Shown here piece after piece: positions 1 to 8,849 of a DNA stretch of 64,000 bases; position 1 is the stretch's first letter; each line of letters starts with the position of its first letter. Below the pieces are notes generated by a model. It was not told where the DNA came from and ran no database searches. It worked only from the letters and a program-made list of their open reading frames with translations. The stretch is from Leadbetterella sp035299025. Lineage in GTDB: Bacteria > Bacteroidota > Bacteroidia > Cytophagales > Spirosomataceae. The position numbers were made by a program, and so were the translations under genes. The DNA lies in assembly GCA_035299025.1 (NCBI GenBank), contig DATGXK010000007.1, positions 1,488,001-1,552,000 of the forward strand, given 5' to 3'.

Positions 1-80
1 TTGAGGGTATGCACTGTTCTATTCTCGACATGGTTTTCGAGTTTTCGGTTTTCGTAATGTGCCGCACTGAGGTTTAACAT
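1..80 (-). CDS. N-terminus of probable AraC-type regulator (partial)
   Basis: An open frame starts with ATG at 80-78 and runs off the left edge, giving 26 codons (MLNLSAAHYENRKLENHVEN and onward). Nothing domain-like is visible in so short a piece. I infer an AraC-family regulator because such genes are often divergent to aldehyde dehydrogenases of this type and because a pair of direct repeats, the usual kind of AraC binding site, lies in the shared intergenic region. It could equally be another short-leader cytosolic protein; the left flank would settle it. Confidence 0.4.
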   Translation of the reverse strand, partial: MLNLSAAHYENRKLENHVENRTVHTL

Positions 81-167
81 CTTCGATATTTTTATTAAAA
101 ATAAAGAATATTATTTTTTCCTCAAAAAATAGTATTATCCAAACAAGCCTTTATCCGAAAAAATGAG

Positions 168-201
168 AGAATTGTGCAACTACAAGCAGAATTGTACAAC
201 T
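168..201. promoter_or_regulatory. Direct repeat, possible activator binding site
   Basis: Two copies of AGAATTGTRCAACT occupy 168-181 and 188-201 and differ at one base (G or A). They start 20 bp apart, about two helical turns, which is the geometry expected for the two half-sites of an AraC-type activator. They lie between the divergent gene at the left edge and the aldehyde dehydrogenase at 308. The repeat is seen directly; the binding role is inference. Confidence 0.45.
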
Positions 202-270
202 GAACAGTAGAAAAATGAAATCGCAGTGTAGAATAATGCTAATAAATATAAAAATATAAAGATTCTTTTG

Positions 271-288
271 TATCAAATCTATTTGATA
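271..288. promoter_or_regulatory. 8-bp inverted repeat upstream of aldehyde dehydrogenase
   Basis: TATCAAAT and ATTTGATA form a perfect 8-bp inverted repeat around a 2-nt centre, 19 bp before the dehydrogenase start codon. The position suits an operator or a 5' UTR element. No regulator can be assigned from the sequence alone. Confidence 0.35.
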
Positions 289-307
289 AACTTAAATAAA
301 GAAAACT

Positions 308-1825
308 ATGTCAAGCAAAAACAGTAATCTGGTTGCCAAACCAAGTTTAAAACCTCATTATGACAATTATATCAACGGAAAATGGACTCCACCTTCTACA
401 GGGCAATATTTTGAGGTGGTATCGCCAGTAGATGGCAAGGTAATGTCAAAAGCCGCACACTCGGCAAAGATGGATATAGAAATGGCCGTAAATGCTGCTC
501 ATGATGCTTTTAAAACTTGGAGTAAAACATCTTCAACAGAAAGAAGCATTATATTAAATAAAATTGCCGACAGGATTGAGGCCCATCTGCCACATCTTGC
601 AGCAGTAGAGACCATGGACAACGGAAAAGCCGTTAGGGAGACTTTAGCCGCAGATTTACCATTGGCCATTGATCATTTTAGGTATTTTGCGGGTGTTATT
701 CGTGCCGAAGAAGGAAGCATTTCCGAACTCGATGCCGATACGGTTTCCATAATCGTCCATGAACCTATTGGTGTGGTGGCACAGATAATCCCTTGGAATT
801 TCCCGATACTAATGGCCGTTTGGAAACTTGCTCCTGCCTTAGCAGCCGGCAACTGCGTGGTACTAAAGCCTGCAGAAAGTACACCGATATCTATCATGGT
901 GTTGATGGAACTCATTGAAGACCTTATACCTGCAGGTGTGATAAATATTGTAAACGGATTCGGTGCTGAGCTAGGCCGAACATTGGTTACAAATCCCAAA
1001 GTTTCTAAAGCTGCATTTACGGGTTCCACGGCTACCGGACGAATGGTAATGCAATATGCCACCGAAAATATCATCCCAGTAACGCTCGAACTGGGTGGAA
1101 AATCACCTAATATTTTCTTCCCTTCTGTTATGGATGCCGATGATGCATTTCTCGACAAAGCGATAGAAGGTGTGGTACTTTTTGCACTAAACCAAGGAGA
1201 AGTCTGCACATGTCCTTCACGTTTGTTGGTTCACGAGTCTATCTATGACAAATTCATCGCCAAAGTTTTGGAAAGAGTGAAGGCCATAAAAGTAGGAAAC
1301 CCACTAGACCCAACAGTAATGATGGGAGCACAAGCATCTCAAATTCAAAAAGATAAGATACTTTCTTATATAAAACTCGGTAAAGAAGAAGGAGCCGAAT
1401 TGCTTTGTGGGGGTGATGTAAATCATTTGGGTGGCGACCTCGAAGGTGGTTATTACATTCAACCTACCCTCTTTAAGGGGCACAATAAAATGAGAATATT
1501 CCAAGAGGAAATATTCGGACCGGTGTTGGCAGTTACAACTTTCAAATCAACAGAAGAAGCTATTGAAATAGCCAATGACACACTTTATGGACTCGGTGCC
1601 GGTGTTTGGACTCGCGATGCCCATGAACTTTACACCGTACCTAGGGCTATACAAGCCGGACGTGTTTGGGTCAATCAATACCATGCATACCCTGCAGGTG
1701 CACCATTCGGTGGCTACAAGCAGTCTGGTGTTGGTAGAGAAAATCACAAAATGATGCTTGGACACTACCGTCAGTCTAAAAATATGCTTATTTCGTACAA
1801 CAAAAATAAGCTGGGTTTCTTTTGA
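308..1825 (+). CDS. Aldehyde dehydrogenase, AldB/ExaC type
   Basis: NAD(P)-dependent oxidation of an aldehyde, most likely acetaldehyde or another short aldehyde, to the acid in the cytosol. The 505-residue length matches the AldB/ExaC group. Visible motifs: PWNFP with Asn163 of the cofactor fold, FTGST near 237-241, the general-base Glu261 in LELGGKSP, and catalytic Cys300 in NQGEVCTCPSR, a signature typical of this subgroup. It is followed by a DUF779 gene, a common partner of these enzymes. Regulation probably comes from the divergent gene at the left edge through the repeats at 168-201. The exact substrate cannot be read from sequence. Confidence 0.92.
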   Translation: MSSKNSNLVAKPSLKPHYDNYINGKWTPPSTGQYFEVVSPVDGKVMSKAAHSAKMDIEMAVNAAHDAFKTWSKTSSTERSIILNKIADRIEAHLPHLAAVETMDNGKAVRETLAADLPLAIDHFRYFAGVIRAEEGSISELDADTVSIIVHEPIGVVAQIIPWNFPILMAVWKLAPALAAGNCVVLKPAESTPISIMVLMELIEDLIPAGVINIVNGFGAELGRTLVTNPKVSKAAFTGSTATGRMVMQYATENIIPVTLELGGKSPNIFFPSVMDADDAFLDKAIEGVVLFALNQGEVCTCPSRLLVHESIYDKFIAKVLERVKAIKVGNPLDPTVMMGAQASQIQKDKILSYIKLGKEEGAELLCGGDVNHLGGDLEGGYYIQPTLFKGHNKMRIFQEEIFGPVLAVTTFKSTEEAIEIANDTLYGLGAGVWTRDAHELYTVPRAIQAGRVWVNQYHAYPAGAPFGGYKQSGVGRENHKMMLGHYRQSKNMLISYNKNKLGFF

Positions 1826-1858
1826 GATTAAATAAAGTGTAGTTCACAGCCGCAAGTT

Positions 1859-1894
1859 CGCAAATTTCTATTTTTTGTTGAATTTGCGGTTTTT
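1859..1894 (+). terminator. Hairpin with T-run after aldehyde dehydrogenase
   Basis: CGCAAATT (1859-1866) pairs with AATTTGCG (1881-1888) and is followed by GTTTTT. It lies between the dehydrogenase and the DUF779 gene on the same strand, so it may end or attenuate transcription before the second gene. Confidence 0.5.
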
Positions 1895-1978
1895 AACCCA
1901 AAAAAACTAATTAGAAAATCGGCTACAATAAAATTTAGCTTCATATCTATTGAGCTTTTTGAGTTTAAATTTCTGTTT

Positions 1979-2359
1979 ATGGAAAAAATAAAAAGATTGG
2001 CTGCTACCGAAAAAGCTTTGGAAATGATAGATATACTTTCCGAAAAATTCGGTGATTTGATGTTTTATCAAGCCGGAGGCTGCTGTGAGGGCACTCAGCC
2101 CCAGTGTGTTGAGAAAGGCGGATTTTACCTAAGACTTGGCGATGTGTGCATAGGTACTGTTCGAGGATTTGAATTTTGGGTCGACCGAGATTTGTTTGAA
2201 TATTGGAAATTTTCTCATTTTACCCTTGACATCACCGACGGATTTGGTCCTGGTGGTTTTTCGCTCGAAACACCTTTCAACAAAACTTTCAAGGTTATTT
2301 ACAATCTTTTTACCGAAGAAGAAACGTCCAATTTGGAGGATGTTAAACTGAACGAATAG
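1979..2359 (+). CDS. DUF779 family protein
   Basis: A 126-residue protein with the family hallmark GGCCEGTQPQC near residues 33-43, a cluster of cysteines that could bind metal. DUF779 proteins are very often encoded beside AldB-type aldehyde dehydrogenases, as here, 153 bp downstream on the same strand. The biochemical role of the family is not established; an accessory or metal-linked role in aldehyde oxidation is inferred from the pairing. The gene is convergent with the TolC-type gene, with only 5 bp between them. Confidence 0.85.
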   Translation: MEKIKRLAATEKALEMIDILSEKFGDLMFYQAGGCCEGTQPQCVEKGGFYLRLGDVCIGTVRGFEFWVDRDLFEYWKFSHFTLDITDGFGPGGFSLETPFNKTFKVIYNLFTEEETSNLEDVKLNE

Positions 2360-2364
2360 CCGAA

Positions 2365-3780
2365 TTATTCGAAAAAATACTTGTAAACCAAGGTGTAATA
2401 GTAAAAATTAAGCTTGTTTTGAAGTACATTTGATTTGGCAGACTCCAAATTTAGTTTGGCCAAATTAAACTCAGCAAATCTTATAATGCCTTCCTCAAAA
2501 CGCATTTTGGAGAGTTCAAAGGCCTTCTGCTGGGCCTTTTCTTGATTTTGGGCTTGGGTATATTTATTTTTCGAAATCTCAATGTATGTTTTGTACTCTT
2601 TTAACTGATTCGAAATTTCTTGCTCTGTTTTGATATAATTATTTTGGGCAATGAGTTTTTCTATTTTCTGCGACTGTATCTGAGAATTCCTTAATCCTCG
2701 ATCGTAAATAGGATATTGAAAATTAACCTTCAAGCCGAGCCCAAAGTTGGACACCAGCTGATTGAAATACCCAAAATTTGTTTCTTTGACATTGGGAATG
2801 GTCACCAATTGAGAAACAGGAATCCGCTGATTTTCGACTTGAATGAATTGATTGGGAATTTGAATAGTTTCTTGTTTTGGGGTTCCACCCAAAATCTTAA
2901 ATCTAGGTGGTGCTTCGCTAGAAAAATTAGAAAAAAGTCCACCATTAAAAAATACTGAAGGTTTTTTCTGGCTTTCGCTCAACAAAACATTTATATCTGC
3001 CTGATTTATCTCCAATTGTTTTTGTTTGAGGTGTGCTACGCCAACGATACTGCTACTCAAACTTGGATTGGCCATTGCAATATTGGCAGGTTCTTGTACA
3101 TCAAAATCTTGTAAATCCTTCTGGTTAAGTAATCTCGAAAGGTTAATTTTTGCAAGCCTAAGATTAGCCTCAGCCTCCACAATCTGATAGATCTCATTTT
3201 CGAGCTGAGCAGAAAGATCTATTTTGTTGCCAGCAGCTTCATTGCCAAGCTCGGACAAGGCATTGTTCCTCTTTATTTGTTCTTCAACAATATTCTTCTG
3301 CTCTTTTTTTATTCTCAGAATTTCCTTTTTCAGTACCACCTCCAAGTAGGCCAAGGCTACATTTTGTTTAATCTCTATCTTTGATTTTTCGGCCTCCAGT
3401 TGTACTTTATTTTTTTCAAGCTCGTTGAGTCGAATGGTATTTTTGATTTGCCCACCATTGTAAAGTATGGTGCTGGAGGAAAATCCGAGATTAGCTGAAT
3501 TGATGGGTTTGGTCACAAATTGGTTACTAAATGGATCCACATTTCTACCCAAATTAAAGCCTTGTGAAAAATCACTAGAAAGCGATGGATACTTTTCTAA
3601 CTCAGCCTGGCCTCTTTTTATGTCCGCAATTTTGGTCCGTAAAGAAATATTCTTGTAGTCCTGGTTATTGGCCAATGCCATATCTATACAATTTTCCAAA
3701 GACAGTGGTTTCTGAGCCCACGAACTGGAAAACTGCATAACAATGCAAAGCAAAAAGAATATAAATTTACCTTTTGACAT
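2365..3780 (-). CDS. TolC family outer membrane channel
   Basis: Outer membrane factor of a tripartite exporter. A signal peptide ends near residue 22 (SSSWAQ), followed by SLENCIDMALANNQDYKN, the typical start of the first OEP repeat, then long coiled-coil stretches rich in Gln, Glu and Asn, and an aromatic C-terminal residue pattern ending YKYFFE. At 471 residues the length is normal. The start overlaps the end of the HlyD-type gene by 14 bp, so the two are co-translated in one operon with the C39-ABC transporter. It probably forms the outer membrane exit for the peptides encoded nearby. Confidence 0.88.
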   Translation of the reverse strand: MSKGKFIFFLLCIVMQFSSSWAQKPLSLENCIDMALANNQDYKNISLRTKIADIKRGQAELEKYPSLSSDFSQGFNLGRNVDPFSNQFVTKPINSANLGFSSSTILYNGGQIKNTIRLNELEKNKVQLEAEKSKIEIKQNVALAYLEVVLKKEILRIKKEQKNIVEEQIKRNNALSELGNEAAGNKIDLSAQLENEIYQIVEAEANLRLAKINLSRLLNQKDLQDFDVQEPANIAMANPSLSSSIVGVAHLKQKQLEINQADINVLLSESQKKPSVFFNGGLFSNFSSEAPPRFKILGGTPKQETIQIPNQFIQVENQRIPVSQLVTIPNVKETNFGYFNQLVSNFGLGLKVNFQYPIYDRGLRNSQIQSQKIEKLIAQNNYIKTEQEISNQLKEYKTYIEISKNKYTQAQNQEKAQQKAFELSKMRFEEGIIRFAEFNLAKLNLESAKSNVLQNKLNFYYYTLVYKYFFE

Positions 3781-5248
3781 ATCGTCTTATTTCGTAAAAA
3801 AGCTTTTCTATTAACCGCAAATCTTCTGTTACTATTTCGCCAGAGGCCGTCATACCGACTTTTATCTGAACATTTTTATTGTAAGTAATCAGCTGATTAC
3901 TAGGCAACAATACCTTTATTTTATAAACAGAGTCTATCGGAATATCTGAGATTGAGGCTATTTTGGCGTCCATCGTACCAAATTCTTGATAAGGATAACC
4001 GTCAAATTTGAGTATGACCCTTTGGCCCACTTTTATTTTTCCGATGTTGTATTGACCGACAAACATTTCGCCGAAAGCTTGGGTAGCATTTGGCAAAACG
4101 TAAAATAGATTTTCGCCATTCCGTAGTTGTTGATTGGCCTGAATATTTTTTAAGTAAATCAATTTGCCGTCCGTAGAAGCGAGTAAATAGTGCGTTTTCT
4201 CCCAATTTTCGATGGCCAACAATAATTTATTAACTTCTTGTGTAAAAAGAGAACTTTGCTCAACTTTTCCTTTTTTCACCAGCAATATCTCTTGTCTTTT
4301 CTGATTTTTTTGAAGCTGATTGGTATTAAATGACGAAACCAATTGGTCAATTTGCTGCCTTTTGGCTATCATTTTGCTTTCGGCAGCACGCAATTCATTG
4401 GCCGAAATAAGCCCCTTTTTGTTCAGCTTTTGTTGATTTGCGTATTCCTCCTTTGCTAAGTTGTAGTCTGACTGGTAATTGTTTATTTGCTTCCTGAGAT
4501 TGTCGTCTAGTTCTTCAATCTCCTCCAAATCTTTATTCAGTATGCCAATCCTCTCTGACTCTACTCCCGAGGGGTCGAAGTTGCTTTTGGAAGTAAAAAC
4601 CTGAGCAAAACTTTGAAAATCCTGCTGAAGTTCGCCCAGCCCGTTAAACTCCCGAAAAGAATTCGGCACTTTTGATGTTGCTTTATTATTTGTTATTTCT
4701 CTTTGAATATCAAGCAAATACGTTTTTAGTTTTTCAACTTCCTGTGGATTGGCAATAGATTCCATTCTACCTATCCTTTGATTTTTCTTCACAAATTGGC
4801 CTTCTTTTACATAAATCTCGTCCAGAAGCCCATCTTTTTTTGCATTTACTGCCTTTGCTATATCTTCGCTTGTAATTTGAACAGCACCTTTTACCAAATC
4901 GGGGTATTCAATAAACCAGCTAATGGCCAAAATCATAATCACGACCAGAAGTGTCCAAGTGCTTCCCCATTTCACCAACCACGACGGTGGAGCCTCTAGA
5001 ACTTCCTTCACCAAATCGCTTCTATCTGCTTTTCCAAGGCCTTTTAGTTTACGTTCCTGAGGTTTTGCCGGAATTTTGCCCACCAAATCTTTAATGCTCT
5101 GGTTGATACCAAGCACCTCCGAACCACTGTAGTGATCCTTTTCGAAATTGCCACTTTTGCCCAAAGGTTTGTCATCCCCAGAGGCGTCGAGAATTCGCAT
5201 GCTGAGGTGGTCTTGGGTATATTTCTTATCGTAGTTGTTTTCTTCCAT
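3767..5248 (-). CDS. HlyD family periplasmic adaptor
   Basis: Membrane fusion protein linking the inner-membrane ABC transporter to the TolC channel. It has an extended cytosolic N-terminus, one transmembrane segment around residues 97-112 (TWTLLVVIMILAISWFI), a biotinyl-lipoyl-like half-motif (KDGLLDEIYVKEGQFVKKNQ), a long coiled coil near 200-320, and a C-terminal beta-barrel domain with VGQYNIGKIKVGQRVILKF. The 493-residue size suits adaptors of C39-type exporters. It lies 4 bp downstream of the transporter gene and overlaps tolC. Confidence 0.88.
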   Translation of the reverse strand: MEENNYDKKYTQDHLSMRILDASGDDKPLGKSGNFEKDHYSGSEVLGINQSIKDLVGKIPAKPQERKLKGLGKADRSDLVKEVLEAPPSWLVKWGSTWTLLVVIMILAISWFIEYPDLVKGAVQITSEDIAKAVNAKKDGLLDEIYVKEGQFVKKNQRIGRMESIANPQEVEKLKTYLLDIQREITNNKATSKVPNSFREFNGLGELQQDFQSFAQVFTSKSNFDPSGVESERIGILNKDLEEIEELDDNLRKQINNYQSDYNLAKEEYANQQKLNKKGLISANELRAAESKMIAKRQQIDQLVSSFNTNQLQKNQKRQEILLVKKGKVEQSSLFTQEVNKLLLAIENWEKTHYLLASTDGKLIYLKNIQANQQLRNGENLFYVLPNATQAFGEMFVGQYNIGKIKVGQRVILKFDGYPYQEFGTMDAKIASISDIPIDSVYKIKVLLPSNQLITYNKNVQIKVGMTASGEIVTEDLRLIEKLFYEIRRYVKR

Positions 5249-5252
5249 AGTT

Positions 5253-7442
5253 TTAACCGAGTTCTAGTTGATTTTTGACTAAAGAATAATAAAAACCACG
5301 TTTTTGAATCAAGGTTTCGTGCGAACCCACCTCTGCCACTTGGCCATTTTCGAGAACAATTATCTGATCGGCATTTTTGACGGTGCTTAATCTATGAGCC
5401 ACCACTATTACTGTTTTGCCTCTGAAAAAACTATTGAGATTTTGCATGATGATACGCTCATTGTTGGCATCTAATGCATTTGTTGCTTCATCAAAAAATA
5501 TGTAGCTGGGATTTTTATAAACCGATCGGGCTATTAAAATCCGTTGTTTTTGCCCTTGGCTTACACCGATGCCTTCATCTCCTATTTTGGTATTATAGCC
5601 TGTGGGCAGTTGTTCTATAAATGGAGCTATATTCGCCACTTTTACAGCATGAAAAAGTCTTTCATGGTCAATTTTCTCTACTCCTACTGCTATATTTTTG
5701 GCTATGGAGTCAGAGAAAATATAGCCTTCCTGCATGACAGTGCCGCACTCTTGCCGCCAAGCACTTGGCAAAATATTACTCAAGTTTGAGTCTCCTATGC
5801 TTATTTTACCCGAATTTGGTTCATAAAAACGGAGTAAAAGTTTCAATAAAGTGGTTTTGCCAGAGCCACTTGAACCTACTATGGCCGTAACTTTTCCAGC
5901 CGGTATCTCAATATTGATATTTCGCAAAGTGGGCTTATCAATTCCCGGGTAGGCAAACTCCAAATTTTCTATTGTGATATTTCCTTCTGTATTGAAATTT
6001 TGGACGAAAGAGTTTTCGAGTGGTTCTTCATCAATCAAAGTATGAATTTCATTGAGACGTTCTAGACTGATTTTGGCGTCTTGGTAATGCTGAATAAAGC
6101 CTACCAAACTGTCTATCGGTCCGTTGAGTTGCCCCACAATATACTGCAAAGCCATCATGCCACCGAGTGTAAGATTTCCCTCAATCACCTCTTTGGCCGC
6201 TATAAACGATATGATGATATTTTTACCTTCATTTATAATTAAGGCACCTGAGGTTTGAAATTGTTCCAGAGCCAAGTTTTTAAGGTTCAGTCGGAAAATT
6301 TTTATTTGCAGATTCTCCCACTCCCAACGTTTGTCTTGCTCCGAATTGGTAAGTTTTATATCCTGAACACCGTTGATCATCTGGATAATCTTAGACTGAT
6401 TTTGTGCCGAGTAAGTAAATCTGGTTTGATTTATAGAACGTCTTCTTTTCAGAAAGAACCTTACCCAAAAAACATATAAAACCCCACTAATCAAATATAT
6501 AGCAAATATTTGGAGATCGTAATAGGCCAAAACAAAGCCAAATACAATAAAAGTAAAGAAGTTGAATACAAAGCTAAGTGTGGTGGAAGACAAAAACGAC
6601 TCGATTTCATGGTGATCATCTATACGTTGAAGTATATCACCTGTCATTTTGGTATCGAAAAATGAAGGCGGCAGACTGAGTAGTTTTATCAGAAAATCCG
6701 ATATTATGGTAAGGTTAAGCCGCATACTTATATGTAAAAGCAGCCAACTTCTAATAAATTCGAGGCCTGTTCTACCCAAAAACAGCATCAGTTGGGCAAT
6801 AAAAACCAAATAAATGAAACTGAGATTTTTGGTCTGGATTCCGGTATCAACCACCGATTGTGTCAGAAATGGCAATATCATCGAAATGAGTGTGCCAGCC
6901 AGCAAACCTATAAATAATTGAAAAATGAGGGCTTTGAATTTGACCAAATAACTACCAATACGCTTAAAACTTAGAGCTTCTAAGGTATCTTGGTTTTCAA
7001 ATTCTGCAAATTTAGGCGTGGTTTCAAGCAAAAGTGCAATACCTTCTTTTTCTTCGAAACTAATCCAATGCTCCTCAAATTCTTCCTGTGTATAAACCTC
7101 GTTTTCAGTGCCTGGATTAGCCACAAAAACCTTAGTTTTTTTACCCTTCTGTTTAATATCATAGACCACCACAAAGTGGTTTTGATCCCAATGTACGATG
7201 CAAGGCAACGGAGCTTCCCTCAGTAAATCAAAAGTAATTTTGACACCCAAAGACCTGTATCCCAAGGCATCAGCCGCCTTGCTTATCCCTTTGAGCGAAA
7301 CACCTTCCTTGTTTATTTGGCATTTTTCACGAAGATATTGAATATTTACATTTTTGCCATGGTGCTTTGCTATCATGCGTAAGCACGTGGGCCCGCAATC
7401 CATCTGGTCAAATTGACGAAAATGTACAAAGTTTTTACTCAA
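5253..7442 (-). CDS. Peptidase-containing ABC transporter (C39 PCAT)
   Basis: Cleaves double-glycine leader peptides and exports the mature peptide. Residues 1-140 are a C39 cysteine peptidase with catalytic Cys16 in DQMDCGPTC, oxyanion Gln10 and His89. Residues 165-450 hold six transmembrane helices. The nucleotide-binding domain has Walker A GSSGSGKTT (523-531), signature VSQGQ (627-631, a variant of LSGGQ), Walker B with DE at 651-652 and the switch His683. Odd point: the family's DP aspartate of the Cys-His-Asp triad is Asn109 (VANPG). It heads an operon with HlyD and TolC genes. The two GG-leader peptide genes at 7563 and 10771 are the obvious substrates. Confidence 0.93.
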   Translation of the reverse strand: MSKNFVHFRQFDQMDCGPTCLRMIAKHHGKNVNIQYLREKCQINKEGVSLKGISKAADALGYRSLGVKITFDLLREAPLPCIVHWDQNHFVVVYDIKQKGKKTKVFVANPGTENEVYTQEEFEEHWISFEEKEGIALLLETTPKFAEFENQDTLEALSFKRIGSYLVKFKALIFQLFIGLLAGTLISMILPFLTQSVVDTGIQTKNLSFIYLVFIAQLMLFLGRTGLEFIRSWLLLHISMRLNLTIISDFLIKLLSLPPSFFDTKMTGDILQRIDDHHEIESFLSSTTLSFVFNFFTFIVFGFVLAYYDLQIFAIYLISGVLYVFWVRFFLKRRRSINQTRFTYSAQNQSKIIQMINGVQDIKLTNSEQDKRWEWENLQIKIFRLNLKNLALEQFQTSGALIINEGKNIIISFIAAKEVIEGNLTLGGMMALQYIVGQLNGPIDSLVGFIQHYQDAKISLERLNEIHTLIDEEPLENSFVQNFNTEGNITIENLEFAYPGIDKPTLRNINIEIPAGKVTAIVGSSGSGKTTLLKLLLRFYEPNSGKISIGDSNLSNILPSAWRQECGTVMQEGYIFSDSIAKNIAVGVEKIDHERLFHAVKVANIAPFIEQLPTGYNTKIGDEGIGVSQGQKQRILIARSVYKNPSYIFFDEATNALDANNERIIMQNLNSFFRGKTVIVVAHRLSTVKNADQIIVLENGQVAEVGSHETLIQKRGFYYSLVKNQLELG

Positions 7443-7494
7443 TATAATGTAATAATCCTATGCATAGAAATACAAAATTCATGCCGTAAATAGC

Positions 7495-7522
7495 AAAAAA
7501 AGAACCTCCAAGCGAAGGTTCT
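7495..7522 (-). terminator. Terminator after first GG-leader peptide gene
   Basis: AGAACCT (7516-7522 read on the minus strand) pairs with AGGTTCT (7501-7507), followed on the minus strand by a run of T (7500-7495). It sits between the peptide gene ending at 7563 and the transporter starting at 7442, so the peptide mRNA probably ends here and the transporter operon has its own promoter or relies on read-through. Confidence 0.65.
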
Positions 7523-7562
7523 CTTTCCAACATAAACAATTAATATTTCTTTAAATCTCGAA

Positions 7563-7823
7563 TTAGTCGTTAATAACTACAGGAGGCTCGGGCGTCACAG
7601 GAGGATTACAAGTCTTTGGTTTTGAGTCACATCCGTTAAACGAAAATGAAAAACCGAAAGAAAAATTGCAACCGCTGTAGCTTGGTTTGTTATAAGTTTG
7701 AGTTGAAGGTGCACAAGAATATCTTGGCGTATAAGACCTGCCAGAACAGAATGTTCCACCTTTAACTTCTGAAGTTTCGTTACTGTCAAGAGCGAATGAG
7801 TTGAAAACGTTTAAGCCTTTCAT
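7563..7823 (-). CDS. Double-glycine leader peptide, Cys-rich (peptide 1)
   Basis: An 86-residue secreted-peptide precursor. The leader is MKGLNVFNSFALDSNETSEV then KGG, and predicted cleavage after the double glycine leaves a 63-residue core starting TFCSG, with five cysteines (core positions 3, 14, 29, 42, 49), much Ser, Thr, Tyr and Pro, and an unusual NFSFGFSFSFNGC stretch. An upstream ATG at 7889 would add 22 residues, but the start at 7823 is preferred because it aligns with the paralogue at 10771 (MKALDKF) and both are preceded by AAAACACCC. It is next to the C39 transporter that would process it. Activity (bacteriocin, signal or adhesive) is unknown. Confidence 0.75.
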   Translation of the reverse strand: MKGLNVFNSFALDSNETSEVKGGTFCSGRSYTPRYSCAPSTQTYNKPSYSGCNFSFGFSFSFNGCDSKPKTCNPPVTPEPPVVIND

Positions 7824-7918
7824 ATCTTTGGGGGTGTTTTTTGGTTTAATAACATCACAAAGGTGAGCCCAAAATATGAGAAGTTTCATATACCAAAGTA
7901 TATAAAATACGAAATACC

Positions 7919-7940
7919 CGATTTTTTAAAGAAAAAATCG
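7919..7940. terminator. A/T-rich hairpin between gldC-like gene and peptide 1
   Basis: CGATTTTTT (7919-7927) and AAAAAATCG (7932-7940) form a 9-bp stem with a 4-nt loop. It lies downstream of the GldC-like gene and upstream of peptide 1 on the same strand, so a weak terminator or processing site is plausible. Confidence 0.35.
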
Positions 7941-7966
7941 AGCGAAAAGAAGAAAAAAACTAAAAA

Positions 7967-8296
7967 CTAACGCTTAATCTCGTCCTCTAGCAAGGATGAA
8001 ATCTGAAAACAAGCGTTGTCTATTATGTTTGAAACAGCGTGATCGTCTGTTGCTGTTCTTATTGTTTCTGAAATTTTTTTAAGTATTTCTAAATAAAATC
8101 CCTTCAATTCCAAAGTCTGCATTTCTTTGTTCCAAAGTTCCATTACCATAGAACCTCTTCCCTTTGCGTCCCAAACACCTATCGAAATCGCCTTGGCCTC
8201 TTCTACTTCTATTCCTGTGTTGTTCCCCCAAAGAATTCGTTCAGGTATATTGTCAGAGTCAGAGGCTATTTCTATTTCTATGTTTGTTATGCTCAA
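7967..8296 (-). CDS. GldC-like gliding motility protein
   Basis: About 109 residues and similar to GldC, an accessory protein of Bacteroidota gliding motility with no known enzymatic motif. Features matching my memory of the family: NIPERILWGNNTG, VEEAKAISIGVWDAKGRGSM, LWNKEMQTLELKGFY and the late RTATDDH. No in-frame ATG exists at the front. The TTG at 8296 (giving MSITNIEIEI) fits the family's start best; another TTG at 8323 would add nine residues. No other gld genes are near, as is usual for gldC outside gldBC clusters. Its placement between the peptide gene and the XRE gene may be incidental. Confidence 0.7.
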   Translation of the reverse strand: MSITNIEIEIASDSDNIPERILWGNNTGIEVEEAKAISIGVWDAKGRGSMVMELWNKEMQTLELKGFYLEILKKISETIRTATDDHAVSNIIDNACFQISSLLEDEIKR

Positions 8297-8516
8297 GTCT
8301 TGAAATTTTGTACATGAATTCAATTACAAATACTGTACCAAAACACCTCCGCCATTAAAAAAAAATTACCTAAAAAATATTCGTGGTTTCAGAGTGGCTT
8401 TGTGGAGCCTTTTTACAAGTTACTACCTCAAAATCGCTCCAAAAAATATTAATATTTCCAAAAACAAAAAAAATGATTAAGTGGTATAATTTTTGAATTT
8501 TACTCTTATCTAACGA

Positions 8517-8783
8517 GTGAAAAACATGAATATTGATTACATTTCGAGCATTGCCATTGGCAAGAACTTGCGAAACTTAAGACTAAACTTCGGCTACTCT
8601 CAGCAGGAAATATCCTACATGCTAGATGTAACACAAACTACTTACTCAAAATGGGAAAGTGATCTCAAAACACCAAACATCCGGAATATCGTGAAAGTGA
8701 GCCAGTTTTTCAATGTGCCCTTGGAGGAGATTATCTTCGACAATTACCACAGAAAACTAAGCAGTCTCAAAACATCCGCCTAA
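8517..8783 (+). CDS. XRE-family helix-turn-helix regulator
   Basis: A small 88-residue DNA-binding protein. The HTH_3 domain covers roughly residues 13-72: IGKNLRNLRLNFGYSQQEIS, then MLDVTQTTYSKWE as the recognition region. The GTG at 8517 or the ATG at 8526 may be the start; the second removes three residues. It is followed in the same reading frame, after one TAA stop, by the glycosyltransferase, so both are probably in one transcript. It is a candidate regulator of the peptide locus. No sensory domain is present. Confidence 0.85.
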   Translation: MKNMNIDYISSIAIGKNLRNLRLNFGYSQQEISYMLDVTQTTYSKWESDLKTPNIRNIVKVSQFFNVPLEEIIFDNYHRKLSSLKTSA

Positions 8784-8849
8784 TTTTGTAAAGAAAAATT
8801 ACCCGAAAACATAGAGAAACATATCAAAATATCTTTTTGCACAACGGCG

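Noticed and set aside
673..1209. A 178-codon open frame on the minus strand.
   Set aside because: Antisense to the aldehyde dehydrogenase, with no recognisable domain.
7824..7889. A 22-residue N-terminal extension of peptide 1.
   Set aside because: The extension spoils the alignment with peptide 2, whose leader starts MKAL, and it covers the shared AAAACACCC element.
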